Assembly: GCA_035551995.1 (NCBI GenBank)
Contig: DASZME010000067.1
Span: 15,493 to 79,492, forward strand
Reading direction: 5' to 3'
Origin: RYN-428 sp035551995
GTDB lineage: Bacteria > Planctomycetota > Phycisphaerae > Tepidisphaerales > Tepidisphaeraceae
DNA length: 64,000 bases
The notes under the pieces are model-generated. The model ran no database searches, was not told the origin of the DNA, and was given only the letters and a program-made list of their open reading frames with translations. The stretch's first letter is position 1, and each line of letters begins with the position of its first letter. This document shows, one piece after another, positions 27,921-36,754 of the stretch. Both the position numbers and the translations under genes were made by a program.

Positions 27921-30900
27921 TCAGCGCGACTTTCCAGGCGTTGTTTTCAGTGAAGCCACATATTCCACAAGGTCGCGCAGGTCGCGCATCGGCAGGGTTT
28001 TTCCAAAACCTTCGGGCATCGCGGATACGCCGCGCGTGCGGGACTGTACCTGGCCGGGATCGACGGCGATCGTTTGCCCGTTGGAGTCGATCAGAAGGAT
28101 TTCGTTGGGGGCGTCTTTTTTTACCACGCCGGTCACGGCCTTGCCGTCCTTGAGTCGCAGCACGGCCGTCTCGAACCCCGGGGCGATCTTGGCGTTGGGA
28201 AAGACGATCGATTCGAGCAGATACTCGCGCGTTTGCCTGGCGCCCACGCCGTCCAGCGCGGGCCCGACGATGCCGCCTTGCCGGCGGATCATGTGACAGC
28301 GAACGCAGGAGGCGTCGGACCGATCGAAGATGGCGCGACCGTTCTCGGCATTGCCGCCGGCAAGGGCGACGCGATATTCCGCCAGCGGATCAGCCTTGGA
28401 GAGCGACGCCTCATACTTCTGAAGCGACGAGACCAGCCCGGGCGCGTTTCGCTTCCGCGCGGCTTCGATCAGGTCGAGTTGCAACTCCGGCTTCCACTCG
28501 CCAACCGCCAGTTTATCCATCGCCTGGGCGAGCGCCTGCTCGGCGGCGGGGTCCTTTACCTCGGCCAGCGCGGCGAGGGCGGCCTGGCGCTCGCCGATCG
28601 AGCCAGTGTCAAGGAAATGTACGAGCTCGGCCGTGGTATCGGGCAATCTCGCCAACGATCGAATCGCCTGCTCGCGAAACTTCGGCGCCGAATCTGCCAA
28701 GGCGATTTTCACCGCTTCGGGCAGTTTCGGATCGTCGCGATCGGTCAACGCATTGAGCGCCTCGGCCCGTAGTTCCGCCGGATAGGTCTTTGCGGAAATC
28801 AACTCGAACAAGACGGCAGTGTCATTGATCTTCAGTTTCTTGATCAGGCTGACCGCCGCCACGCGGACGGCGTTTGACGCCGGAGCGCCAGGGGCGGAAG
28901 GATGGAGGATCCGCGAGACGGCCAAACCCGCCGCGTCGCGGGCGACGGTTTCATCGCGCTTGGGCAGCGGACGATACATGTTCATCACCCGGTCCAAAGG
29001 TGAAGGGTCCGCCCAGGCGCCAAGATCATTAAGCGCTTCGACGCGAATCCAGTCGGCATCGGCGGGACCTTGTTTGGCGGCATAGACCGCCAGTGCGTGG
29101 GCCATCGACGAGCCGCCGACGCGATAAGCCGCGTTGACGGCGCGAAGCAAAACGGGTTGCGGAAGATTGGATCGCTCCAGGAGCGCCGCGAGTCGCGGTA
29201 GAGCCGCGGCGATCGGAACATCGTTGATGGCGTGAGCCGCTTCCGAGACAAGATGCGGGTCGGGATCGTCGAGAAACTGCGCGATTTCCGGTCGCTGCAA
29301 ACGTCGAAGCGCCACAACAACGCCGAGGCGAACGGACGCGGACGGATCCTTCGCGGCGGCGAGGATGGCATCGACATCGCCGCTGCCGATCAATCCCATG
29401 ACGGCGGCATGACGAAGATGCGCGTCTTTGTCATCATTGCTTCGCAGCAGGCCAAGCAGCGCGGGGATGGCTTCACGACGGCCCAGGCGCCCGAGCGCGA
29501 TCGCGGCGAAAAATTTGGGACGGGCCTCGGCGTCGCTCAGCATTTTCGTCAGTCCGTCGTACGCCGATGCGACGCGACCCTCGCCCAAAGTCTTGGCGGC
29601 CTGTGCGCGTACCTCCGGATCGCCGTCGCCGAGCAGCGGAAGCAGATTGAGATAGACTGTCGGTGTTTTGACGCCCAGTTCGCCCAGGCCCCATATCGCA
29701 TGAAGCCGGGCGAGTTGGTCGGATTTGGCGTTTGACGCGACGGCGTCGTATAGCGGAACGGCCTCGGCGCCGCGGTCAGTCAGGGCGAACTGCGCCTCGC
29801 GCCGAACGCGTTGGTCACGGTGGCTCAGGAGCTTGGCCAATTCTCCGCTCGACCGTTTTTCCAGGCCGTCGGCCAAAAGTTTTCGAGTTTCGCCGACAAC
29901 TGGATCCTGATCGGCGACGGGATCGAAGATTCGATAGATGCGCCCCTTGCCGGGCTTGGCCCAGCCGTCGGTCCAGTCGCAGGCGTACATCCCGCCGCGC
30001 GCGCTGAAGTCAATGTCGGTGGCGAGCATGCCTTTGATAAAGTCGGCGTGGTCGACGAGATCGAAGGTGGCGCCGTTCTGCTTGAGGGCAAAAGAGTGAA
30101 CGACGCTATGGGTCGAACCGCCGCGGAAATCGACCATGAAAAAGTGCTTGTCGTAAGCGTGGGGCAGGCCGGTGCCGGGGTAATAGGCCACGCCGCTGGG
30201 GCCGGACCCAAGGTGGGCGACGGGAGGGAGAATATAGGCGGCGTCTTTAAGCTTGTCGGCGGTCTGGTAAAGCTGTTCCCACATCCACGGTCCGCCGCCG
30301 CGGGGCAGGCGGGCTTCCTGGTAGCCGATGCGCCACCCGCTGTCGCCCCCTTCGACGACGTAGACCCAGCGGGCGGGATCGCCGTAGTCGGGATTGTTAT
30401 CGCCGGTCATGAGATCGCCGTAGTCGTCGAAGCACATCTGTTGCGGGTTGCGCAAGCCGGTGGCGAAGATTTCGAGTTTTGACCCATCAGGATCGCAGCG
30501 GAAAACGCCGCCGGTGTCGGGAAGATCGACGGCGCTGCCGTCGAGCGCCTTGGCGTTGGTTCCGCGGTCGCCGATGGAGAAGTAGAGTTTGCGATCGGGG
30601 CCGAGGCATAAGCCGTGAAGGTCGTGGCCGAGGAAGGAAATGTGGACGCCGTACCCGGTGGAAATCTCCTGGCGATAGTCGGCGACGCCGTCCCCTTTGG
30701 CGTCGCGAAGGAGATAGAGGCTTGGAATATCGGCAAGATAAACGCTGCCGCGAAACGGCAGAATGCCGGCGGCGATGCCGGATTCGATCCGGTTAAATCC
30801 GCCGGCGAAGACGGTTGCCTTGTCCGCCTTTCCGGCGCCGGTCGTATCTTCGATCAGGCGAATGCGATCGTCGTCCTGCGTAAACTTTCTGATGTTCGGA

Positions 30901-31292
30901 CCGAACTTGCGCTTGAGAAGGGCGACGCGATCCTCCACGGATCGGCAAGCCAGATCATCGACAAGCCAATCCATGTGGCCGCGAATATCGAGCACGTTGG
31001 ACGTGTGGCGAAAAGTTTCCACCAGGTAAACGCGGTCGCGATTGTCCACGCGCATGCAGACGGGGTTGGCCAGCATCGGCTCGGCCGCCCAAAGCTCGAT
31101 CTTCAGGCCGTCGGGTATCTTGAAATGTCCGATCGCCTGTTCGCCTTCGGCCGATGCCGGGTGAATGACCGGGCCGCCCGTCTGGTCGGCGGTGATTTCA
31201 TGGCTGGCGCCGATCGCAACGCCGGCGAGCGCCAGCAACGACGCGGAAAAAAGGCAATGTCTGACGGCAACGCAAAGAATGGATTTGGTCAT
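27921..31292 (-). CDS. PVC-type membrane-bound dehydrogenase with HEAT repeats and C-terminal cytochrome c
   Basis: 1123 residues with an N-terminal signal peptide (SILCVAVRHCLFSASLLALAGVAIGA). A beta-propeller of the glucose/sorbosone dehydrogenase-like PVC family follows (HFKIPDGLKIELWAAEPML, then CVDNRDRVYLVETFRH-type strands and ATGLRNPQQMCFDDYGDLMTGD). About 350 residues of HEAT repeats follow (HRDQRVRREAQFALTDRG and similar). A heme-binding domain with CVRCH (about 996-1000) and a later Met in SAMPEG, the probable axial ligand, ends the protein. A periplasmic, heme-linked dehydrogenase is expected; the substrate, probably a sugar, is unknown. The ATG is only 12 nt from the T-tract of a terminator-like hairpin upstream, and I see no good Shine-Dalgarno. 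Confidence 0.9.
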   Translation of the reverse strand: MTKSILCVAVRHCLFSASLLALAGVAIGASHEITADQTGGPVIHPASAEGEQAIGHFKIPDGLKIELWAAEPMLANPVCMRVDNRDRVYLVETFRHTSNVLDIRGHMDWLVDDLACRSVEDRVALLKRKFGPNIRKFTQDDDRIRLIEDTTGAGKADKATVFAGGFNRIESGIAAGILPFRGSVYLADIPSLYLLRDAKGDGVADYRQEISTGYGVHISFLGHDLHGLCLGPDRKLYFSIGDRGTNAKALDGSAVDLPDTGGVFRCDPDGSKLEIFATGLRNPQQMCFDDYGDLMTGDNNPDYGDPARWVYVVEGGDSGWRIGYQEARLPRGGGPWMWEQLYQTADKLKDAAYILPPVAHLGSGPSGVAYYPGTGLPHAYDKHFFMVDFRGGSTHSVVHSFALKQNGATFDLVDHADFIKGMLATDIDFSARGGMYACDWTDGWAKPGKGRIYRIFDPVADQDPVVGETRKLLADGLEKRSSGELAKLLSHRDQRVRREAQFALTDRGAEAVPLYDAVASNAKSDQLARLHAIWGLGELGVKTPTVYLNLLPLLGDGDPEVRAQAAKTLGEGRVASAYDGLTKMLSDAEARPKFFAAIALGRLGRREAIPALLGLLRSNDDKDAHLRHAAVMGLIGSGDVDAILAAAKDPSASVRLGVVVALRRLQRPEIAQFLDDPDPHLVSEAAHAINDVPIAAALPRLAALLERSNLPQPVLLRAVNAAYRVGGSSMAHALAVYAAKQGPADADWIRVEALNDLGAWADPSPLDRVMNMYRPLPKRDETVARDAAGLAVSRILHPSAPGAPASNAVRVAAVSLIKKLKINDTAVLFELISAKTYPAELRAEALNALTDRDDPKLPEAVKIALADSAPKFREQAIRSLARLPDTTAELVHFLDTGSIGERQAALAALAEVKDPAAEQALAQAMDKLAVGEWKPELQLDLIEAARKRNAPGLVSSLQKYEASLSKADPLAEYRVALAGGNAENGRAIFDRSDASCVRCHMIRRQGGIVGPALDGVGARQTREYLLESIVFPNAKIAPGFETAVLRLKDGKAVTGVVKKDAPNEILLIDSNGQTIAVDPGQVQSRTRGVSAMPEGFGKTLPMRDLRDLVEYVASLKTTPGKSR

Positions 31293-31304
31293 GGCGAGAT
31301 ATCT

Positions 31305-31343
31305 AAAGAAAACCGGCCCCTGACGGGCAGTCGAGCGGGCCGG
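31305..31343 (-). terminator. Intrinsic terminator after the rhaB-amidohydrolase genes
   Basis: On the minus strand the stem CCGGCCC/GGGCCGG (31337-31343 and 31313-31319) with a 17-nt loop is followed directly by TTTTCTTT (31312-31305). It lies about 155 nt downstream of the amidohydrolase stop and only 12 nt before the start codon of the PVC dehydrogenase, so it may also work as an attenuator for that gene. The rest of the 205-nt gap shows no gene. Confidence 0.65.
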
Positions 31344-31497
31344 AAGAAATCTTACATTCGATGGCGCAAATAGTGGTGCAAACCCGGAATGTTGAGCCGC
31401 CGCTCCCGCTCACTCGCCCATGGCGCTTCAAGAGAGATCGCTCGCGCCCCGCGTGGTTGCGGACTCCGGGAGAGGCGGGCATCGGTTTCGATGACCC

Positions 31498-32466
31498 TTA
31501 CGCTCGCGAGCGCGGCCCGGCGGCATTTTCTATTCCCAATACTTTCGCCGCGCGATGCCAGTAGTCGTCGTCGAGGCCAAGCCGCTCCTTGATCGCGACG
31601 TCGCGGCGCATCCAGTTTCCGATCGACAGCAAGCCGAGCGATCCGATTCCGAGGCTGCTGACCGGCGGGAACGCGGGGATCGGCCAGTCACTCCCATGCA
31701 CGATCTTGCTCCTGAGCGTTGGGTCCGCAAGAAGGGTTTTCCATGCGTATGAGCGGGTCGGGAGGTTGAGGGCGGAGGTATCGCCGTAAAAATGTTCGTG
31801 GTCCGTGGCGAGACGGACGAACGCCGGAAGAAAATCAATGTCCGATGCCCCGGAGCGGGTGCCGCAATGGGCGGCGATGACAGTCACGCCGCGCTCGATG
31901 GCGGGCAAAAGCAGATTGGGGTCGGCAACCGACATGTCCAGACTTGGCAGTGTTTTTTCGCCGCCGGTATGGCTCAGGAGCGGCAATTTGTGATGCGCCA
32001 GCGCCTCGTAAAACGGAATGCAGCGTCGGTCGGCGGGATTGAAATTCTGCACGATCGGAAGCCATTTCAACAACACCGCCCCGGCCGCGACGCAGCGCTC
32101 GATTTCCGCGACGGCATCCTTGCGGTACGGATGAACCGAGCAGCCGAAAAGCATGTTCTTGTGACGGGCGGCAAGTTCGATCACGTAGTCGTTGGTGACG
32201 TAGAGATGCGTGTTGGCATCGTCCTTGCGGCCTTCCTGGTCATGAACGGCGTCGAATGCGAGAACAACGGCGGCGTCGAGCTTGCCGGCGCCGGCGATGG
32301 TATCGGCCAGTGTTTTTTCCAGAGCGCGCTCGGCGGCTTCGTCGGCGCCTTTGATGCCGAACTTCCAGCGCATGAAACGAAATGGGACGCTCTTGAGCAA
32401 TCGCGGCGACATGCTGCCGTGGTCGGGCGTGGTGGCGGAGATGTGAACGTGGACGTCCAGGATCAT
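31498..32466 (-). CDS. Amidohydrolase-2 family metal-dependent hydrolase
   Basis: 322 residues, cytoplasmic TIM-barrel hydrolase. The metal motif is at the very N-terminus, MILDVHVHI (Asp4, His6, His8). Later family features are LLSHTGGEKTLP (His ligand), VIAAHCGTR (His ligand) and KIVHGSDWPIP (the GSD acid). This is the order of the amidohydrolase_2 group that includes lactonases and decarboxylases of sugar and aromatic pathways. It starts 5 nt after rhaB ends, so it is translated from the same message. A lactonase-like role in deoxysugar breakdown would fit the context but is an inference. Confidence 0.87.
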   Translation of the reverse strand: MILDVHVHISATTPDHGSMSPRLLKSVPFRFMRWKFGIKGADEAAERALEKTLADTIAGAGKLDAAVVLAFDAVHDQEGRKDDANTHLYVTNDYVIELAARHKNMLFGCSVHPYRKDAVAEIERCVAAGAVLLKWLPIVQNFNPADRRCIPFYEALAHHKLPLLSHTGGEKTLPSLDMSVADPNLLLPAIERGVTVIAAHCGTRSGASDIDFLPAFVRLATDHEHFYGDTSALNLPTRSYAWKTLLADPTLRSKIVHGSDWPIPAFPPVSSLGIGSLGLLSIGNWMRRDVAIKERLGLDDDYWHRAAKVLGIENAAGPRSRA

Positions 32467-32471
32467 AAGAA

Positions 32472-33974
32472 TTACACGCTGCTTTCAACCGACACGGATG
32501 CCAGCGCGAGAAATCGCGCATACGCCTCATTCCATTTCGCCGGCTCCCGCGGCTCATATCGTTTTACGTCAAAGCTCCGGCGCACGATCGTCCGCGCTTC
32601 GTTCAATGATTTAACGTCGCCGGTCGCCATGGCTTGAACCAGTGTATTTCCGATCGCCGTCGCCTCGATCGGGCCGGCGATGACGGTGCGATTGCAGGCC
32701 TCGGCGGTCATCTGATTGAGCAATTCGTTCTGGCATCCGCCGCCGACGATATGGATGACGCCGATCTTTCGGCCCAACACGTCTTGCAATCCCTCCAGCG
32801 TTCGGCGGTACGTCAGGGCCAGACTGTCGAGACAAGCCCGCACATGTTCGCCGGGACCGGGGGGGATCGGCTGATGCGTCTGACGACAAAACCGATCGAT
32901 CTTCACCGGCATTTCGCCTGGGGTCAGAAACGGCTTGTCGTCAAGATTGAGAAGACTGGCCAATGGCGCCGCGTGGCCGGCCAAGCGCGTCAATTCCGAG
33001 TAGTTATGATCGTGCCCTTCCCGCTTCCAATATCGGCGGCATTCCTGCACGGGCCATAAGCCGGCGATATTCTTCAGGAATCGGACCGTTCCGCCGACGC
33101 CCCCTTCGTTGGTGTAGTTGTATTTGAGCGATTTGTCATTGATGACGGGTTCCGGCAGTTCAACGCCCATCAAGGACCATGTGCCGGAGCTGATGTAGCA
33201 CCAGTCGTCGGTTTCCGCGTCGGCCGGGACGGCGGCGACCGCGCTTGCGGTGTCGTGCGTGGCTGGGGCGATGACCGGAGTGCGCCCCGCGCCGCACTCG
33301 GCGGCGACGTCTTCGCGCAACGGGCCGAGAATCGTTCCCGATGGAACGATCTCCGGAAAAATGTGCATCGGGAGACCGAGCGATTTGAGCAAACCCGTCG
33401 CCCACGTGCCGGTTCGCGGGTCGATCATCTGGCTTGTGCTGGCGATGGAAAATTCGCACTTGCGCACGCCGGTGAAGAGGTAGTTGAACAAGTCCGGCAC
33501 AAACAGCAGCGTGTCGGCGCATTTGAGGATCGGCGAATCGTTCATCTGCATGGAGAGAAGCTGGAAAAGCGAATTGATCTCCATGAATTGGATGCCGGTG
33601 GCTTGGAAAATCGCTTCTTTTGAAATGCGTTCAAACGTGCGGGCGATGACGCCTTCAGTTCGGCTGTCGCGATAATGATAGGGATTGCCGAGAATTTCGC
33701 CGTCATTGGCGATCAGGCCGAAATCGACGCCCCATGTGTCGACGCCGATGCCGTGCAGGTCGGCGTCGCCGGCTTGGATGGTCTTGCGGAGGCCGGTTTT
33801 GAGTTCTTCCCACTGGCCGAGCAGGTTCCAGTGAAGATGGCCGTTGATCCGGCCATTGGGGTTGGGGAAGCGATGTTTTTCTTCAAGGGTGAGACGACCC
33901 GCGGAAAGCCGGCCCAAAACGGCGCGACCGCTCTCGGCGCCAAGATCAAATGCGAGGAAGTTTCGTTGGGACAT
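32472..33974 (-). CDS. rhaB: Rhamnulokinase (FGGY family)
   Basis: Cytoplasmic sugar kinase that phosphorylates rhamnulose in L-rhamnose use. From ATG 33974 (MSQRNFLAFDLGAESG) it has 500 residues, the RhaB length. Motifs are the N-terminal phosphate loop FDLGAESGRAVLG, GVDTWGVDFGL (as in RhaB), MEINSLFQLLSMQ, APATHDTASAVAAVPA, GTWSLMGVE and the C-terminal HIVGGGCQNELLNQM. An upstream frame to 34100 runs through a MITE-like repeat and adds FVSFVSFVSFV, which is not protein-like, so it is excluded. The downstream amidohydrolase is coupled by a 5-nt gap. Neither rhamnose isomerase nor an aldolase is in the window. Closely related sugars cannot be ruled out. Confidence 0.88.
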   Translation of the reverse strand: MSQRNFLAFDLGAESGRAVLGRLSAGRLTLEEKHRFPNPNGRINGHLHWNLLGQWEELKTGLRKTIQAGDADLHGIGVDTWGVDFGLIANDGEILGNPYHYRDSRTEGVIARTFERISKEAIFQATGIQFMEINSLFQLLSMQMNDSPILKCADTLLFVPDLFNYLFTGVRKCEFSIASTSQMIDPRTGTWATGLLKSLGLPMHIFPEIVPSGTILGPLREDVAAECGAGRTPVIAPATHDTASAVAAVPADAETDDWCYISSGTWSLMGVELPEPVINDKSLKYNYTNEGGVGGTVRFLKNIAGLWPVQECRRYWKREGHDHNYSELTRLAGHAAPLASLLNLDDKPFLTPGEMPVKIDRFCRQTHQPIPPGPGEHVRACLDSLALTYRRTLEGLQDVLGRKIGVIHIVGGGCQNELLNQMTAEACNRTVIAGPIEATAIGNTLVQAMATGDVKSLNEARTIVRRSFDVKRYEPREPAKWNEAYARFLALASVSVESSV

Positions 33975-33997
33975 ATCTGCGCTTCCGTCAATCAAAG

Positions 33998-34168
33998 GAG
34001 AATTATCCACGAAGGACACGAAGGACACGAAGGACACGAATAAGAGAATAGAAGATTCGGAATTAAAGCGGGTATCCCGATTTCCGCATCCGAAGAACAC
34101 AGTGGTTGACGTTATGCTAGACGCTATTCGATTCCTAATTCCCTTCGTGTCCTTCGTGGATAATTCTC
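33998..34168. mobile_element. MITE-like element, 171 bp, perfect 27-bp terminal inverted repeats
   Basis: The first 27 nt (GAGAATTATCCACGAAGG and on, 33998-34024) are the exact reverse complement of 34142-34168. The left end carries a short tandem array of the 9-mer GAAGGACAC (34011-34040, three full units and a part). The centre is AT-richer than the surroundings and has no gene. It fills most of the spacer between the oxidoreductase gene and rhaB and begins 24 nt upstream of the rhaB start codon. Confidence 0.75.
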
Positions 34169-34199
34169 TTTCTGCATGACGTCCACTACCGCAGGCGAT

Positions 34200-35324
34200 T
34201 TAGAACGTCGGGATCATAATCTTCTCGGCGCCCTTCGTGGCGCTCTGGTGCGCGCACAAGCCGACCATCGTCCAGTTCGCGCTGGTCGGCGCGTCGGGGA
34301 ACGCGGGCCGCTTCCCGACGACCGCTTGCAGGAACGCGTGAACCAGATGCGGGTGCGACCCGCCATGGCCGCCGCCCTGGAGAAAGCTGAGATGGTCGGC
34401 GTCCTGGATCGCCGCCGGTTGCGTGAATCGTCGAATCGCTTCGGGCAATCGGCTTGCATAGTCCGGCACCTTCACGCGATGCGGGATTTCGGGTTCGGGC
34501 TTGCCGATTTCGTGGATGACCGGTTCTTCATTTTCCACTTGCTGCCATTCAAAGCTGCGCTTGCTGCCATAGACGTCGAAGCTCTCGCGGTATTGACGGG
34601 CGGTATCGAACAGGCTGCGAGTTACCTCGGCGGCGACGTCGGTGCCCTTCACCTTGAACGTCGCGCTCTCGACGGCAAACGAACTGTCGTAATGCTTGAT
34701 CAGGTCTTCGCGAATCCGCCCCGACCCATGACATACCACATGCTCGGCGTGGGCGGGCTTTCCGTCCTTGCTCAGGATGCCGAGGCACGGGCTGACGCAA
34801 TGCGTCGCGTACCACATCGGCGGCAAGCCGGGCCAGTAACTCGGCCAACCTTCCATGTCCTGCTGGTGCGAGCCGCGAAGGAACTGGATTCGGCCGAGTT
34901 CGCCCTTGTCGTACATCTCTTTGACGAACAAATATTCGCGAGCGTAGACGACGGTCTCCATCATCATGTAGACCTTGCCGACCTTGCGCTGGAGTTCGAC
35001 GATCTGCCGGCATTCGTCGATGCTGGTCGCCATCGGCACCGTGCAGGCCACATGCTTACCGGCCTTGAGGGCGGCGATCGTCTGCGCGGCATGGTCCGGA
35101 ATGGGCGAGTTGATATGCACCGCATCGACATTCGGATCGTTGAGAAGATCGGCATAATCCGTGTAGCGCCGAGCGATGCCGAACTTGTCGCCGGCCTTGT
35201 TGAGTTCCGACGTGTTTCGCCGGCAGACGGCATACATCTCCGCGTCGGGATGGTTTTGATAAATCGGAATGAATTCGGCGCCGAAACCCAATCCCACGAT
35301 CGCAACCCGCACTTTACCTGCCAT
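34200..35324 (-). CDS. Gfo/Idh/MocA family oxidoreductase lacking the EKP motif
   Basis: 374 residues from ATG 35324 with a strong Shine-Dalgarno (GAAGGAG about 7 nt upstream). The N-terminal Rossmann domain has VAIVGLGFGAEFIPIY, and the C-terminal domain is of the Gfo/Idh alpha/beta type. In most family members the sugar-site Lys lies in an EKP motif after KHV; here the sequence is KHVACTVPMATS (about 91-102), so Glu-Lys is replaced by Thr-Val. Either this is a subfamily with a different active site or the protein is not a classical dehydrogenase. It is upstream of rhaB on the same strand, separated by a MITE-like element, so a link to deoxysugar metabolism is likely but indirect. Confidence 0.88.
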   Translation of the reverse strand: MAGKVRVAIVGLGFGAEFIPIYQNHPDAEMYAVCRRNTSELNKAGDKFGIARRYTDYADLLNDPNVDAVHINSPIPDHAAQTIAALKAGKHVACTVPMATSIDECRQIVELQRKVGKVYMMMETVVYAREYLFVKEMYDKGELGRIQFLRGSHQQDMEGWPSYWPGLPPMWYATHCVSPCLGILSKDGKPAHAEHVVCHGSGRIREDLIKHYDSSFAVESATFKVKGTDVAAEVTRSLFDTARQYRESFDVYGSKRSFEWQQVENEEPVIHEIGKPEPEIPHRVKVPDYASRLPEAIRRFTQPAAIQDADHLSFLQGGGHGGSHPHLVHAFLQAVVGKRPAFPDAPTSANWTMVGLCAHQSATKGAEKIMIPTF

Positions 35325-35658
35325 GGCTCGCTCCTTCTCGACTCGAACAAAATTGACTGAACGCTGGAGCATTTCGCATGTTGAGGGCGCGAGCTTCGGT
35401 CGCGAAACACGCCCCGCAAGCGGGGTCGCTAAACGAAGACGCTACAGCAACCTGAAAAACGCGCTAATCCGCCATGTGCTTATGAGAAGGAGTGGGATTT
35501 GTCAATTTCCGCCCGTTCGATGGAACCGGCCTTCGGTCTTTGCGACGAGCCGACGTGGAAGGGCCGGCCTTGAGCGCTTGTCGTCGATTGCGCGGCGAAA
35601 TTTCGCCATGCAAGCACCGCCGGGCTCCAAAGGTATCTTTCGGCGTGGGTGATTACCG
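35325..35658. other. Intergenic region with one REP-like repeat
   Basis: 334 bp between the oxidoreductase start and the end of the protease gene. It contains one copy of the REP-like repeat (35410-35434, with TCGCGAAACA before the core and GCTAAAC after it; one stem position is T instead of C). The stretch after the repeat (ACAGCAACCTGAAAAA) resembles that after the copy at 37365. A promoter for the oxidoreductase must lie here, but no clear -35/-10 was seen. Nothing else recognised. Confidence 0.7.
35410..35434 (-). repeat. REP-like hairpin repeat
   Basis: Core CGCCCCGCAAGCGGGG then TCGCTAAAC, 25 nt, one substitution from the 8924 copy. It is preceded by GCGAAACA, which is the start of the tandem unit seen at 25812. 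Confidence 0.88.
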
Positions 35659-36714
35659 TCAATCTCGGCGGGAGAATTCCAACTCGGTCTGGCGCTGTCT
35701 TTCGGTGGCGCGTCGCAGCGCCCGGCGCTCGGACCAGGTCAGGCTGTTGATGCCGTGGGCCGATACCTTGGCCAGGATCGAATCCAACCGTTGCTGCTCG
35801 GCGTTGTCGCGCTCGGCTTGCCGTCTTAGCCGCCGGATGACCCAACGATTGGGTCGGCGGCGCTTGCGCGGAGGGTCGGGCTTAAGGCTGGCGCTGAAAT
35901 CGGGGAGTTCTTCTCCGTATTCGATTTCCGGACCCATTTCACGGAGTTGCCGGAGCATCGCGAGGCACGTGAGGATGCCGCTGATGGCGATGAATATCAG
36001 CAGCAGGCTGCGTCCCATGACCCCAAGCAGCCCCAGGATTCCGCCGCCGACGACGCCGACCACGCAGGCGATCTTCATCGCGCGGTAATATCCGAGCTTG
36101 AACCAGAGGATGGACTGAAGCAGTTGACCGCCGTCGAGCGGAAAGATCGGCAGGAGGTTGAAAAGCAGCAGCCCAAGGCTGATGGAATAGATCCAGAAAA
36201 GGTAGCCGTAGACATTGAGCCACCCGTGCGGCACGCCGTGATGCATCGCAGGACTGAGCGGGTTCCACGGAACGCCGCCGCCCAGCGCGAGCATCGCTAG
36301 CGCCGCGATCGCACAGATGAGGACATTCACCGCCGGCCCCCCGGCGACGGCGATGAACGTCGCGCCCGGCCGGTGCGGCGCGGAGACCATCGCCAGACCG
36401 CCCAGTGGGGTCATTATCACGTCGTCGGCGTCGCCGCCGACCCATCTACACGCGAAGCAATGCCCCAATTCGTGCAACAGTACGATCAGAAACAGGATGG
36501 TCATCGATTCCATGCCCGCCTGACAGCCGCTCAACCCGAACTCGGCGGTGCTGACGATCATGGTGAACGCGACGAAAATGGTCAGCGAGGCATGAGCGCG
36601 AACACGGATGTTGAACAGGGTGAACAGCGGGACCGAACCGAATAGGAGGACTCTAAAAATTCCGCCGCCTTGGCCGCCCGGATCGCGATAATAGGGTCGA
36701 TCTTCCCATCCCAT
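35659..36714 (-). CDS. M50 site-2-type intramembrane metalloprotease
   Basis: 351 residues with four to six hydrophobic helices. The zinc motif HELGH is at residues 81-85 within a membrane helix (LFLIVLLHELGHCFACRWVGG), and the second motif NLLPIFPLDGGQLLQS supplies the third metal ligand Asp, as in S2P/SpoIVFB-type proteases. After the last helix a charged, Arg-rich cytoplasmic tail of about 90 residues follows. Such enzymes cleave membrane-bound regulators, but the compact family without PDZ or CBS domain also has members of unknown target. It ends at 35659 and lies 40 nt downstream of the Nudix gene on the same strand. Confidence 0.9.
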   Translation of the reverse strand: MGWEDRPYYRDPGGQGGGIFRVLLFGSVPLFTLFNIRVRAHASLTIFVAFTMIVSTAEFGLSGCQAGMESMTILFLIVLLHELGHCFACRWVGGDADDVIMTPLGGLAMVSAPHRPGATFIAVAGGPAVNVLICAIAALAMLALGGGVPWNPLSPAMHHGVPHGWLNVYGYLFWIYSISLGLLLFNLLPIFPLDGGQLLQSILWFKLGYYRAMKIACVVGVVGGGILGLLGVMGRSLLLIFIAISGILTCLAMLRQLREMGPEIEYGEELPDFSASLKPDPPRKRRRPNRWVIRRLRRQAERDNAEQQRLDSILAKVSAHGINSLTWSERRALRRATERQRQTELEFSRRD

Positions 36715-36754
36715 AGGGATTTACCTGCCTCTCCCGCTGGCCGTGAGTCCGGCA

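Noticed and set aside
33975..34100. N-terminal extension of rhaB
   Set aside because: It runs through a MITE-like repeat and gives FVSFVSFVSFV. The conserved kinase N-terminus begins at 33974.
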